NCBI RefSeq assembly: GCF_042100115.1
Contig: NC_091274.1
Span: 372,001 to 436,000 of the forward strand
Length of the DNA stretch: 64,000 nucleotides
Reading direction: 5' to 3'
From: Alternaria dauci
Taxonomy: Eukaryota; Ascomycota; Dothideomycetes; Pleosporales; Pleosporaceae
The translations under genes and the position numbers were made by a program. Below the pieces are notes generated by a model. The model was given only the letters and a program-made list of their open reading frames with translations, ran no database searches and was not told the origin of the DNA. Numbering within the stretch: the first letter of the stretch is position 1; each line of letters starts with the position of its first letter. Positions 1 to 13,361 of this stretch are shown piece by piece.

Positions 1-451
1 TTACGCTCCTCTAACTCTTAGAAGACTTTTAGGGGTAGCTTACTAATATATATAATACTTAGATCTTTTATATTACTAAATAGTATAAGTAAGATATCTT
101 CTACTAAGGTATAATTTTTTATTTTCTATAAGTAGGGGGGTTTTATTTAAATAAAACTTTTAATAAGTAAAAAGTAGCTATCCCTCCACTTATTAGTTAT
201 AAAAGTTAATAAAAAAGGTAAAGTAATAATATAGTTTAGATATAGGACTAATTAGTATTTTATAAAGGTAAAGCTCTAATATCTATATATAAAAATAAAA
301 TTTAAAAAAATTTACTATAGGTAACTAAAAAAGATAAATATTAGAAACCTTAGTAGAGTTATAACAGGTATCACTAGTATTAGCTAGTAATATAATTATA
401 ATATATTATAAAGTGAGGAGGATATAGTATCTTTACTATAATTAAGCTTAG

Positions 452-928
452 TGTTATAAGGTAATAAGGAATTACTTCCCTTTTATATAGGTCGTATAAA
501 GGAAGACTATTAGGCAGACATAATAGACAAAAGTAGATCTAGGGCGGGGCCTAGATTACGTAAAAGGAATAGTATCCTACTAAGACCTAGCCTCTAGGAG
601 GCTAGTAAGGATTAGGAGGCTATAGCCCTCCTAGGCCTCCCTCTTAGAAGGGAAGGTAAGGAGGATAGGACCTATAGTAATAGGTATAAGAATATATTAG
701 ATCTTATTATTATACTTATTATAGTTAACTTAAATAGTTTATCTCTTATATAGATTATTAACTAGTTATTCTATTATTTATAGAATTAGTATTATTATAC
801 TCTTAGTTAATAACGATAACTCTTTTCTATCTAATTATTCTATACGCTACCTTATAGACTATCGCCTAAACCTATCTTACCTTAGAAAGGACTAAGCTTA
901 GAGAAGTATAGTAAACCCCTATATAATA
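452..928 (+). repeat. 5' LTR of Gypsy A
   Basis: This matches 7128-7604 along its whole 477-bp length. Differences seen by eye are mostly transitions, as expected from RIP. The next internal bases (from 929) would hold the primer-binding site, but I could not assign a tRNA. Confidence 0.88.
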
Positions 929-3900
929 CTTTAACTACCCTAGATATTAGTAGACGTTTAACTAATAGAATTACCTAATTAAGATTTAGTAATAGTATCC
1001 TATAGAACTACTTAGAATAATATAGCCTAGGGTCTAGGACCCTTAATATAGGTACTACGTAATAATAAGATACTTAATATATCTAACTCTAAGATAGAGG
1101 ATAGCCTAAGTATTAGAGAACTTAGGAATCTTAGGTAGCTAGCCTATATCTAGGCTTAGTAGATAGCTAGAATATAAGATATAATTAATTAGCTTATAAG
1201 TTAGCTAATAGCTACACCTAATAAAAGATTACCTACTATTAAGAAACCTAAGATAGCAGCGCCTAAGAAATATAATAGAGGATAAGAGGAGTTATATATA
1301 TTCCTTACTTAAGTTAATCTCTATTATAAATTTAATAAAGTACTAAGTAACTAGGATAAGATCCTTATAGTAAGTATATATATAAAGGGATAAGCCTTAA
1401 ACTAGATATAACCCTATATAGATAACTATCTACTAGACGTAGAACACTAGGGAACTAGAGAGGAAACTAAAGCTATATTTACTAGTTAGAGTAAATTTAA
1501 GTAAGAGATAGGATATATCTTTAGAGAAGTAGATGCTAAGAACTAAGTAGAGAAGAAAATTACTCTCCTAAGGTAAACTAAGTCTATATCTATATATATA
1601 GTAGAGTTTAAGTAACTATAGGTATAGATTAATTAGGATAATGTAGCACTTTAAATAGTATTTAAAGTAGGCCTAAAAGAAAATATTAAAGATAGCCTTA
1701 TATACTATAATAAGCCTAGAACGCTATAAGCTCTAATTAAGCTAGCTACACGTATAGATAACTATTTATAGGAATAATCTTAGTAGAAAGGATAATTTTA
1801 GCTAATAATAGCTAATACTAGGAAGTAGCGTAATAGGTATAATAAGGATAGTAATACTATTATAACTAGTAAGGTATAAGAAAAACCTAAGGATAAGAAG
1901 AATAAAAGTTAGAGATAAAACACTCTCTCTAAGGAAGAACACTAGAAGCGTTATAATAATAAAGTATATCTCTAATATAGTAAGATAGGATACTTTACCT
2001 AAGACTATAAGGAAGAATAGGTTAAATAGGTAGCTATTAAGATCTAAATAATTAGATAGGGCACGCCTTACCCTACTCTAATAGAATTAGATAATAACCT
2101 AAGTAACTTAGACCTCTACAACGAGGCGCGCTAGGTAACCTAGGAGAAATTTATAATAATTTAGTAGCCTAAGGCTTTAGCTAAAGATAAATTAAAGAAT
2201 AATAACTAAAAGATTAAGGGCTAAGACGTATTAAACTAACTAGCTATTAACTAATGCTAGATTTATAGTAGTAACACGCACTACGCTAATAACTATAATA
2301 TCTAAGGATAAGTTATTATTACTAGTAAGAATACTAAGGATATTAGTTACTAAGTAGTATACTAATAACCCTACTTTAAAGACCTATTAGCTAAGGTTAA
2401 GGACTAAGAAGCTTCTAAAGTAGAAGATACTAAGGATTATAAGGATTTATATTAGTATAACTATAAGATTAATTATAAATTCTATAAGTAGGATAAGGAG
2501 GAATATAGAATAGACTAAGACTAGTACTACTACCTAAACCTCTAGGTAGATAAATGTCTAGCGGATAACTACTACCTACACGAACTAGAGAAAGTAGAAA
2601 TCTACTATAGACTCCTCTAGACGTAATATAGGAATAGATATATATTCTATTAGGAATAACTTAATAAGGTATAATAGGTAGATAACTACTACTATACTAT
2701 ATTATTATTAAATATCTATAAGGTTATAGATTATCTAATATATAAGGCTAAGAAGGCCTAACTAAGAGAAAGGATTACTAAGGGGGAGATCCCTTATTAG
2801 AATATCTATTAGAGCTTCTATTATAATAATAGGTGTTTAATATACTATAGCTTAAAAAATAATACTAGCTACTTTCCTAAGTATAGGAAAGGTAAGTAGT
2901 TAAAAAACTAAGATACTACTAGGGATAGGGTTACACTAGTAAAGGTAGTCCTAAAATAACCCTTAGGAAGGTATAGGATACTAATAGTTAGGTAAAGTAG
3001 TTACTTACGACTATATCTATATAGGGACAGAACATTAAGGCGCTCGTAGATAGCGGGGCCGCACAAATAATAATCTTACCCTAAGTAGTAGAGAAGCACA
3101 GAGTACTATACTAGATTAAGAAGAATCTAGTACTAGTAGTACTAGCTGATAAAAAACCTATAGAATATAGAAACGGTATAATATAGATAGAAACTAAATT
3201 AATAAAGCTATAGATAGCTAGCATAGAGTGCTAAATGAATATTAATATTATAGATCTAGGTAGACTAGATATATTAATAGGTTATAATTAGCTAGATACC
3301 TATAACCCCGCTATTAACTAGTAAAAATAAATAATACTTAGAAGAGAACCTATATATAAGGTTACTAGAGTATATAGAAGAGTAAGCCTAAAGGACTAGA
3401 GCTTAACCTAGGATAGGAGGTTTAGTAAGATCTCGCCTTATAAGATTAGGAGAATCTATAAGAAGGACCCTTAGAGAGTAGGAGTTATCTAGATAAGATA
3501 AGTTATAACTATAAAGGAAGGACCCTTACTACTAGAGATACTAAAAGAGTATTAAACTAATAAGTTTAGAGAACTCTTTAAGGAAAACGAAGCTATAGAT
3601 CTAGTAGACTATTAGGATTAGGATTATAAGATTATCCTAGATAAAGGGGTAAAGTTAAGCTTAGGACTAATATATCCTATATTACCTAAGTATAATACTA
3701 AGCTAAGGGAGTATATCTAGAAGAATCTAAAGAAAGGATTTATCTAACTAGGTTTAGGCCTAATAGCCTTACCTATCTTATTTATAAAGAAGCCTAATAG
3801 GAAGTAGTAACTATATATTAACTTCTATAGGTTAAATAGCGTTACTTAGAAAAACTAATATCCCTTACTACTAATAACTAAGCTTATAGATTAACTCTAG

Positions 3901-6900
3901 GGAGCTAAGTAGTTTATAAAGTTTAATATTTAGGAAGGATTTTACTAAATTAGGATTAAGGAAGGATATAAATAGATAATAGTATTTAAGATAAAATATA
4001 GACTATTTAAATATATAGTAATACCTTTTAGGTTAATAAACGCCCTAGTAACGTTTTAGTTAGTTATTAATAATGCCCTTTATAAATACCTTAGAATCTT
4101 TATTATAGCGTATATTAATAATGTACTAGTGTATACTAGTAGGACACTAGAAGAATATATAGAGTATATTAAAAAAGTGCTAAGGAAGCTTAAGGAATAT
4201 AAGCTATACCTATAGCTAGGGAAGTGTAAATTCTATATAAAGGAAATAGAATACCTAGGCTTTATAATATCTATAGAGGGAGTAAAAATAAACCTAAAGA
4301 AGATAGTAGCTATATAGGAGTAGCTAACGCCTAAAATAGTTAAAGATATATAATCCTTCCTAGGATTTACTAACTACTACTAGAAGTTTATTAAGGATTA
4401 CTTAAAGATTATAATACCCCTCTCTAAGATTATAAAGAAGGAAGTTAGTTTTAAATAGAATAAGGAATATTAAGAGGCTTTTAATTAAATTAAGTAGATA
4501 TTCCTTAAGGTACTAGTACTAGAGATATATAACCTAAAGTAAGAGACGTAAGTTAAGACTAACGTATTAGATTATACACTTAGAGCTATATTATTATAGT
4601 AGTACCTAGATAAGAAGTAGAGACTAGTATTCTACTACTTAAGGAAGTTCTCTAGAGTAGAACTTAACTATAATATTTATAATAAAAAGCTACTAGGAAT
4701 AGTTAATTCCTTTAAATAGTAGGAAGTCTATTTACTAAGACTACTACACTAGATTAAGGTTTTTACTAATTACTAGAACTTAGTAGGTTTTATAATAATA
4801 AAGAAACTTAACTAATAGTAAGTTTAATAAGCTAAGATATTAGCTTAGTTTAACTTTAAGATTACCTATTAAGCTAGAACGCTTAATAGAGTAGTAGATA
4901 CTCTAAGTAGGAGATCTAACTTATATAAGGAAAGTTATAGGGAATAGTATAACGCTATATTTAAGAAGATACCTAATAGCACCCTACGTTATAACTAGCT
5001 AGAACTAGCTAAGATAGCTAAGGTAGCTAAGTGGGTAGAAATACTATAATAGTAATAGTAGTAAAAGGTAGCTAGCTAGTAGTTTAAGCCTAAGGAAAAA
5101 GGCTCTAATAAACTATTATAGGATAAATAAGAGTACTAAGATATAATTTAAAGAAATTAAATATATATACCTCTATATATAAGACTAAGTCTTATTTAGG
5201 AACTATATAAATCCTTAGAGTTTAGGTATATAGTAATTAAAGAAATAGTTAGATAACTAGCTAAGGTATTTATAATACTATACTTATAAGTAAAGGTATA
5301 GGATATCCTAAGTAACTATTTAATATATTATTAGAATAAGCTAAAGAGATATAAGCCCTATAGCCTATTATAACCCTTACTACTACTAATAAGACTATAG
5401 AGTAGTATAATAATAAACTTTATAGTAAAGCTCCTAAAATTATTAGAACTAGGATCTAGAAGATTATATAATATAATCCTAGTTATTATATACTAATATA
5501 TAAAAGGAGTAAAGTTTATACCTACTAAAGAGACTATTATAGTAGAAGAATGCGCGTATAAAGTTAGTAAGGCACTAATATTAGAATATAGAATACCTAA
5601 AGAGTTTATTACTAATTATAATAAACTATTTACTTCTAAGTATTAGAATATATTCCTAGTAAAATTAGGTATAAAAAAGAAGCTATTAACTAGCTTCTAC
5701 CCTAAAATAGATAGCTAAACAGAAAGAATAAACTAGACACTAGAGTAGTATCTAAGGATATACACTAATAAGCTATAAGATAACTAAGTTAAACTCTTAC
5801 TAATAGTATAACTAGCCTATAATAGTACTAGGTCTATAATAATAAAGTACTTACTACACTATATAAACTATAGATATAAGCTAATTACTTATTAAGATCT
5901 AAAGGATATAGAGAGTATTATAGTAGGTATAGATAATAAAGCCTACTTAATATAAGAACTATATAATAAATTAAGTAAGAATATAGCTTATAGGAACCTT
6001 ATAATAGCTAAGGCAGCTAATAAGTAAAGGATTAAGGGACTAACCTTTAAGAAGGGGGATAAAGTTTTCTTATTATAATAGAACTTAAAAACTAAGCAAC
6101 TAAGTAAGAAACTAGATAACCTCTAAATAGGACTATTTAAAGTTCTAGAGGAAATAGGTAATATAAACTATAAACTCTAACTCCTACTAGGTATATATAT
6201 TTACCCTATCTTTTATAAGAAACTCCTAGAAAGAGTACCTCTAGATACTAAGCTAGCTACTAATATAGAGCTTAAAGATAATAAGTATAAGGTTAAAGAG
6301 ATTAGGGACCTATAGAAAATTAGTTATTAGTAGAAATACTTAGTTAAGTAGCTAGGATAGCTAGAGAGCTAGAACACTTAGGAACTAAAGGAAAATTTAA
6401 TAAACTATAAGTTATAGGTACATAAGTACTATTAGAAACACCTAGAGAAGAGAGGACTAGATCCTTATAGGAAGAAAGGAATTTAGAAAAAGGATTAAAA
6501 GAAGTGTTACCCTATAACTAGCCTAAGTTAGTTAATAGTCTAGGTAGCGATAGTTTAGTTAGCTAAAAGTCTATACTAGGGGTAGAGTTCCCCTTAGCTT
6601 ACTCTTTCGCGCAATCCTAAAGACTTAAAATAGTATAATCTTAATTAGTAAATACTTACTCTTACGCCTTAGTCTCTACTACTTCTAGCTAAAGTTAAGT
6701 AACCTTAGCCTTAGCTTAAAGAAGCGCTAAGCGCTTCTTACACTTTTTAGCCTTAACTTTCTCCTACTCTTCCTTAGTTATAAATAAGCTACACTTAGCT
6801 TTTACTAAAATACAGCTAGTACACTACCTAGAGGTAGTATCTATAAAATAATAAAGATTCTTCTCCTTATACTACTTATAATAAAAGGTTATCTTATTCC

Positions 6901-7127
6901 CTTATTAGTAGATATAGTTAGTACGAGCCTAGCGCTATTAAGTTAAGTTCTAGGTATAGACGCGTTAAGAAGTCTAAACCTTAGGTATAGTTAGGGAAAG
7001 TAAGGAAAAGAAAGAAGAGAGGATATAATACTACTAGAGTAGCTATACCTCTACTACTACCGCTAGACTAGGCGCGGGAAAATAATAATCTAGAGTATTA
7101 AGATAATACGCCTAAGAGGGGGGGTAA

Positions 7128-7604
7128 TATTATAAGGTAATAAGGAATTACTTCCCGTTTATATAGGTTATAGGAAGGAAGACTATTAGGTAGATATAAT
7201 AGACGAAAGTAGATCTAAGGTAGGGCCTAGATTATATAAAAGGAATAGTATCCTACTAAGACCTAGCCTCTAGGAGGCTAGTAAGGATTAGGAGGCTATA
7301 GCCCTCTTAGGCCTCCCTCTTAGAAGAGAGGATAAAGAAGATAGGACCTATAGTAATAGGTATAAGAATATATTAGATCTTATTATTATACTTATGATAG
7401 TTAACTTAAATAGTTTATCTCTTATATAGATTATTAACTAGTTATTCTATTATTTATAGAATTAGTATTATTATTCTCTTAGTTAATAATAATAACTCTT
7501 TTCTACCTAATTATTCTATACGCTACCTTATAGACTATCGCCTAAACCTATCTCGCCTTAGTAAGGACTAAGCTTAGAGAAGTATAGTAAACCCTTATAT
7601 AACA
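7128..7604 (+). repeat. 3' LTR of Gypsy A
   Basis: This is the direct-repeat partner of 452-928 and is immediately preceded by the purine-rich tract ending in seven G residues. Its end retains ataaca, complementary to the tgttat start preserved in the 5' LTR, and that pairing fixes both borders. Confidence 0.88.
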
Positions 7605-8745
7605 CTTACTTAGAATTTTATATATTTCTATAAAAGCTTAGCTACTTTTAACCTTTATACCAATACTAACTTACTTTAAGTATTCTACTATATATAACTA
7701 AATTACACTATAATATAATTAAACTATATTATATATATTTAAATTATACTATATATAATTAAATTATACTATATATAAATATATATATTTCCTCTTTATC
7801 CTTATCTAGGAGGTCTTCTAGCCTAGCCTAAAAACCCTAGCTAGATAGGTACTAATTAATATATCTATAAGTACGTAATATACCTACCCTATATATACTT
7901 AGGAGCCGCCTAGAGCAGTCCTTAATAAGTTAGATAAGTAATTACCTAAGTTCTACTACCTCTTATAGACTAAGATAGTAGATAATATTAATATTATTAA
8001 TACCTCTAATATTAGTAATATTAAAGTAGAGGAGATAGTAAAGAAGAGTAGAATATAGATACTAAAGGACGTAGAGGAGGTTATCTATAAGGCCTAGATT
8101 AATAATACTAGTAGTAGTAAAGTCTTTATAGTTAGCTATCTTACTATTCTAGTATTAGGAAAGGGATTAAGCTAGGAGACTAAGACCTAGCTATAATAGT
8201 AAATAGGTAACGTTAGAAGGGTAATTAATAATTAATATCCTAAGCTTAAGGAGAGGGAATTTAAATAGATACTATAAGGATAAGAGAATAAGGCGTAGAT
8301 AGCGCTAGTACTAATATTCCTTTAACTAAAACTAATTATTAGATAGTAGTAGCTATACTATAGGTAGCTAGTTAGTTATTCTTAAGAAGGGGTGGCGGAG
8401 GCGGTAGTAGTAGAGGTAGTAGTAGTAGAGGTAGTAGTAGTAGTTATAAAGTATAGCTATAAAGGTTATAAAGGGTAGAAATAATAAAGGATAGTAGAAG
8501 ATAGTAGAATATAGTAGGGGATAGCGTATAAGTTAGAAGGTTATATCTTATCTCTAGTAGGTGTATAATACTATTATCTATCTTTAGTATCTAGTATTTA
8601 TAATATACTACGTATATACTAGTAGTACTAAATATAGGTATAAGCCTATAGTTACCTAGTTAGCGCTTTATCTTAAAAAAAGTCTCTAAATATACTATAA
8701 TAATAATAAAAACAAAGTCTATAAAGGCTAAGGCTAAAAGCTAGT

Positions 8746-9340
8746 TAATATTACTTTAGATACTCTACTTACTACTACTCTTACTAGTAGCGCTAGTAGT
8801 AGTAGTTAGGATCTAACTTATATAGTTATTAACAGCCGCGTCTATAAGAGTACTAGTAAGACTTTATATATATAGCCTAGAGTTAAGATCTAATTTAACT
8901 ATAAGGTAGAATAGGTTCTAGTCTTCTATAGTAATATAATAGGACCTAGGAAAATTACTTAATAGGGTTAGTCTAATACTACCTAATACTAACTAATACC
9001 TTACTTTACTAATAGTATTATATAGCCTATATAGTAGAGGAGATCTAGTACTAATAGTAATATTAGGGTTAGGTATTACTAAAGCTTATTATCCTATACT
9101 ATATTAAAGAGTTTATAGCTATAGAGGTTAAGGCTCTATTCCTTAGCTACTTAAATCTACTTAGTAGGATAAGTAAATTTACCTTTACTACTATTTATAA
9201 GGCTATTAAGGAAATATACCTTTAGCTCTAAGTTAGTATATATATAGTTATAGTATTAGCCTAGTATTAGACTAACTTTCTTAGCTATAAAGGTTATAGT
9301 TAATTATTAAGGTACTATTATTACTACTCCTAAGGATATA
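8746..9340. other. unassigned AT-rich repeat remnant
   Basis: This is RIP-mutated sequence between two R copies. It continues after the R copy at 9355-10723 as 10738-10994, since the 14-bp duplication marks where that insertion split it. It has no LTR, no recognisable polymerase motif and no open frame. It is probably an older, unidentified element. Confidence 0.5.
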
Positions 9341-9354
9341 GCTAATACCTTTAA

Positions 9355-10723
9355 TTTTTTTATTTTCTATAAGTAGGGGGGTATTATTAAAATAAAACTT
9401 TAAAAAAGTAAAAAGTAGCTATCCCTCTACTTATTAGTTATAAAAGTTAATAAAAAAGATAAAGTAATAACGCGATTTAAACGCTAAACTAATTAACGTT
9501 TTATAGTAGCAAAGCTCTAATATCTATACGTAAAAACTAAAGTTAAAAAAATTTACTAAAGGTAACTAAAAAGATACCTATTAAACCTTAGTAGGCCTAA
9601 CAGGGATCGCTAGTATTAGCTAGTAATATAATTATAATGTGTTGTAAAGGGAGGAGGATATAGTATCTTTACTATAATTAAGCTTACCTAGAATTTCATA
9701 CGTTTCTATAAAAGCCTAGCTGCTTCTAACCTTTATACTAATACTAACTTTAAGTATCCTACTATATATAATTAAATCGTACTATATATAATTAAATCGC
9801 ACTATATATAATCGAATCGCACCGCATATGAATATATGTATTTCCTCTTTATCCTCATCTGGGAGGTCTTCTAGCCTAGCCTAAAAACCCTAGCTAGATA
9901 GGTACTAATTAATATATCTATAAGTACGTAATATACCTACCCTATATATACTTAGGAGCCGCCTAGAGCAGTCCTTAATAAGTTAAATAAGTAATTACCT
10001 AAGTTCTACTACCTCTTATAGACTAAGATAGTAGATAATATTAATATTATCTATACCTCTAATATTAGTAATATTAAAGTAGAGAAGATAGTAAAGAAGA
10101 GTAGAATATAGATACTAAAGGACGTAGAGGAGGTTATCTATAAGGCCTAGATTAATAATACTAGTAGTAGTAAAGTCCTTATAGTTAGCTATCTTACTAT
10201 CTTAGTATTAGGAAAGGGATTAAGCTAGGAGACTAAGACTTAGCTATAATAGTAAATAGGTAATATTAGGAGGGTAATTAACGATTAATATCCTAGGCTT
10301 AAGGAGAGGGAATTTAAACAGATACTATAGGGATAAGAGAATAAGGCGTAGATAGCGCTAGTGCTAACATTCCTCTAACTAAAGCTAATTATTAGATAGT
10401 AGCAGCTACACTATAAGTAGCTAGTTAGTTATTCTTAAGAAGGGGTGGTAGTTATAAAGGGCGGATATAGTGAAGGATAGCGGAGGATAGTAGAAATAGT
10501 AGAGGATAGCGTATATATTAGAAGGTTACGTCTCGTCTCTAGTAGGCGTATAATACTATTATATATCTTTAGTATCTAGTGTTTATAATATACTATGTGT
10601 ATACTAGTAGTACTAAATATAGGCTTATATAAGCCTATAGTTACCTAGTTAGCGCTTTATCTTAAAAAAAAGTCTCTAAACGTACTGTAATAATAAAAAA
10701 AGTCTATAAAGGCCGAAGCTAAA
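9355..10723 (-). mobile_element. R element copy 2, most complete, flanked by 14-bp duplication
   Basis: The unit lies between two exact copies of gctaatacctttaa (9341-9354 and 10724-10737). On its own strand, the minus strand, it ends in an A-rich tail (gaaaataaaaaaa). A target duplication longer than 10 bp together with an A-rich 3' end is the hallmark of non-LTR (LINE/SINE-type) retroposition. Internal order from the tail: a G-tract, a block with tRNA B-box-like gttcgaa relatives (present as gcgatttaaacgc here and less mutated in the copies near 12710 and 32225), the 20-bp AT minisatellite near 9770-9830, and a terminal aaagtctataaagg. At about 1.37 kb with no open frame it is probably non-autonomous. 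This copy keeps more CpA and TpG (for example 9820-9860) than the others, so it is less RIP-damaged. Confidence 0.75.
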
Positions 10724-10737
10724 GCTAATACCTTTAA

Positions 10738-10994
10738 GGTAGCTAAGTTACTAGGCGCCTACCTAAAGCTCTTAGAAAACTATATCTTCTAATATACTTA
10801 GGTTATTATAGGGTGTTATAGGTCCTTAAGTTTATAATATATAGTTCTTAAAAGTATTTATACTATCTACTTTTAGTCTTATAGTCTAGCTCTTAGCTAG
10901 TAATAAGATTAAAAAAGATATTTTATAGCTTTAAATAATCTAGCTCGCTTTATATTACTATTTTATTTCTTATAAAATAGAAGGTTTATACTTA
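10738..10994. other. continuation of the unassigned remnant split by R copy 2
   Basis: This AT-rich sequence joins across the 14-bp duplication to 8746-9340. I recognised no motif in it. Confidence 0.4.
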
Positions 10995-11208
10995 CCTTTA
11001 GTAAATCTTTTTAACTTTAGTTTTTATATATAGATATTAGAGCTTTACTACTCTAAAATACTAATATATCTATTATTTAAATTATATTTTTACTTTATCT
11101 TTTTTATTAACTTTTATAACTAATAAGTAGAGGGATAGCTAGTTTTCACTTTTTTAAAGTTTTATTTTAATAAAACCCCCCTACTTATCGAAAATAAAAA
11201 AATTATAT
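10995..11208 (+). mobile_element. R element copy, 5'-truncated, plus orientation
   Basis: This carries the last roughly 210 bp of R, ending in gaaaataaaaaaa at the right. It begins inside the element at the motif tacctttagtaaa. Truncation at the 5' end with an intact tail is typical of non-LTR insertions. No clear target duplication was found. It abuts Gypsy fragment D. Confidence 0.6.
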
Positions 11209-12591
11209 ATCTTTACTAATATTACCTAAATAGCTAGTAGATTATCCTATTCCCTACTAACTTCTTTATAGTACTAGGATATTAGTTTTAAGACCTATAT
11301 TATCTACTTCTAAAGATACTTATCTTTATTATCTATAGGTAGGTCTTACTCTCTTCTTAAGAGGGTATTAGCTCTTATATTCTATTTACTTAGTTAATAT
11401 AGTAACTCTATATTATACTAACTTAGTAGTATAGCCTAGTATACTTAGTATTTACTTAGGAGCTTTAGCTTTATAAAGTACTTAAGGTTCTTATAGTTAG
11501 TAATTACTTTAAAGCTCTTAACTAAATATAGTTTAGTATCCTATTCCTTAAGGTAGTAGATAATAGTAAGTAGCTCCTTATTATAAATCTTATAGTTATA
11601 CTTATAAGCGTTATTCTTCCTAGAGAAGTATATATAAGGATATAGTACTCCCTTATTATTATATTATAATAGTACTCCTCCTACTACGTAGCCTAATAAG
11701 TTATATTCTAGAACTATATTACGTTTAAGGTTAAATATAGTAAGGTTTAACTTTATAAGGAAGATCTCCTTTAACTTATTAAATACTAATTATTCTTTAG
11801 ATCCCTAAGTAAAGCTTATATCTCTAGTTAGTTAAGTAATAAGGGTAGCTATTTTAGTAAAGTCTCTAATAAACCTTTAGTAGAAGTTTATAAAGCTAAG
11901 AAATAATTAAATACCTTTTACTAACCTAAGAGCCTCTTAGTCCTTAATAGCTTTAACCTTATCTAGATCTATCTAAATACCCTTCCTAGCGTTAATAATA
12001 AACCTAAGGTACTTAGTAGACTTTACCTTAAACTTATATTTCTTAATATCTATATAGAGACCTATACCCTAAAGCTTACTAAGAACTTTTTAAACTTATT
12101 CTTAGTATTATTTAAAGCTTCTATCTATATAGATTAATTTATTATTAAGATAGGCTAAGAAGAACTTATTAAGGTATTCTCTTAAAGTCTAATTAATATA
12201 CTACTAGAAGGTGCTTAGAGAGTTAGCTATACTAAATAAAGTTACTAACTACTTAAAGAATCTAAATTATATTTAGAAGGCTATCTTCTATTTATTACTC
12301 TTAGCTATCCTAATCTTATAAAAGGCTAAAATTACGTCTAGTTTAGTTAACTACTTTATTTTATATAAGTTATTAAGGGTTTCTTATATTAGTAGTAATA
12401 AGTATTAATCCTTCTTAGTAATTACGTTTAGTACTTAGTAATCTATATATAAGTATAATCCTCCTCTAGGCTTCTTAGTAAAAAGAACTAGTAATAAAGT
12501 TAGTAAGCTACTTATATAGATAAACCTATTTTCTAGTAAAGATATAAGCTCCTTTTAGAGTACTAGAAGTTTACCTCTTAATATACTATAA
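11209..12591 (-). mobile_element. Gypsy D fragment (RT and RNase H)
   Basis: The conceptual minus-strand reading, with stops ignored, gives a contiguous Gypsy polymerase. Near 12560-12150 it reads LLVLFTKKPRGG, YIDY and LVTLF, with a degraded YLDD box (YLNN). RNase H near 11660-11440 reads SRKNNAYKYNYKIYNKELL and ITNYKNLKYF. No LTR was found, and the upstream gag and protease portion is missing because the R copy beginning at 12592 follows. It is RIP-inactivated throughout. Confidence 0.75.
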
Positions 12592-12854
12592 ATTCTTATT
12601 TTCTATTAGTAGTAAGGTATTATAAAAATAGAACTTTAAAAAAGTAAAAAGTAGCTGTCCCTCTACTTACTAGTTATAAAAGTTAATAAAAAAGATAAAG
12701 TAATAACGCAGTTCGAACGCTAGACTAATTAGTGTTTTAGGGTAGTAAAGCTCTAACGTCTATACGCGAAAACTAAAGTTAAAAAAATTTACTAAAGGTA
12801 ACTAAAAAGATACCTATTAAACCTTAGTAGGCCTAATAGGGATCGCTAGTATTA

Positions 12855-13150
12855 TATAGGTATTAAAGTATATAAAGATACTAATATCTTAGTATTAAAG
12901 TTTTATCCTCTACGTAGCTAGTAATATATTAGTAAGTAAGTAGTAAGTAGAAGTAATTAATTATTATAAGAAGAGTTAGGTCTATATTCTATACTATTTA
13001 AAGGAAAACTTATTAAAAGTTCTAAAAAGGTTTAATAATAGATAGATAACTAATTAATAATTAATAATTAATAATTAATAATACCCCTTTATATAGAGTA
13101 GAAGGAGTACTTATAAGAAAGCCTCTTTACTTACTCTATATACTAGTATA
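12855..13150 (-). repeat. left (3') LTR of Gypsy B
   Basis: This is the 296-bp direct-repeat partner of 26445-26735. Its ends tatagg and ctagtata correspond to an original TGTAC..GTACA after C-to-T change. The minus-strand purine tract starts immediately inside it. Confidence 0.78.
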
Positions 13151-13361
13151 AACCTCCCCTTCCTAGAGTTATAGTCCTATTATAACTCTTCCACTCGTAG
13201 GCTTTACTAAGTAAAATTAAACAAATAAAAACTAATAAACGAGAAGATTAAAAGAGAGATAAAAGTTAGTTTATACTTATAAAATCTAAGGAACTAAAGT
13301 AATATAAAAGAAATCTTTTTAACTAGGTAATACCTTATATTATTATAGTAAGTGTTTTTAA

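Larger units (their letters stand above)
452..7604 (+). mobile_element. Gypsy A: chromodomain LTR retrotransposon, RIP-inactivated
   Basis: Two LTRs of equal length (477 bp) begin tgttat or tattat and end ataata or ataaca, a TG..CA inverted end blurred by C-to-T change. The near-duplicate cttag (447-451) and cttac (7605-7609) flank the element, and a purine tract (about 7114-7124) precedes the 3' LTR. Conceptual plus-strand reading, ignoring stops, gives the Gypsy order: gag with a degraded zinc knuckle near 1970-2010, retropepsin (ALVDSGAAQ near 3037-3065), reverse transcriptase with YINFYRLN near 3810 and the catalytic YLDD box degraded to YINN near 4110, RNase H near 4560-4900, integrase near 5400-5850, and a chromodomain near 6295-6420. 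In the chromodomain, Trp codons have become TAG (VKxLGxLES). Dozens of stops make it non-coding. The chromodomain order places it among chromoviruses, a known Gypsy lineage that targets heterochromatin. Confidence 0.9.
115..8745 (-). mobile_element. R element copy 1, split by Gypsy A
   Basis: This is a copy of the recurrent R element, read on the minus strand with its A-rich tail (T-run on the plus strand) at about 115. It runs 115-451, is interrupted by Gypsy A, and resumes at 7605-8745. Joining the two parts restores the order seen in the copies at 9355-10723 and 22792-24255: T-run with G-tract, a block with a B-box-like site, the AT minisatellite near 7690-7775, then a (tag)n-rich block near 8400-8450 and the terminal sequence aaagtctataaagg. 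It contains no coding potential that I recognise. I did not find a target duplication for this copy. Confidence 0.7.

Noticed and set aside
8396..8450. Regular (tag)n/(ggtag)n tract considered as a CRISPR-like or coding repeat
   Set aside because: It is a simple microsatellite internal to R copies, with no spacers. The genome is eukaryotic.
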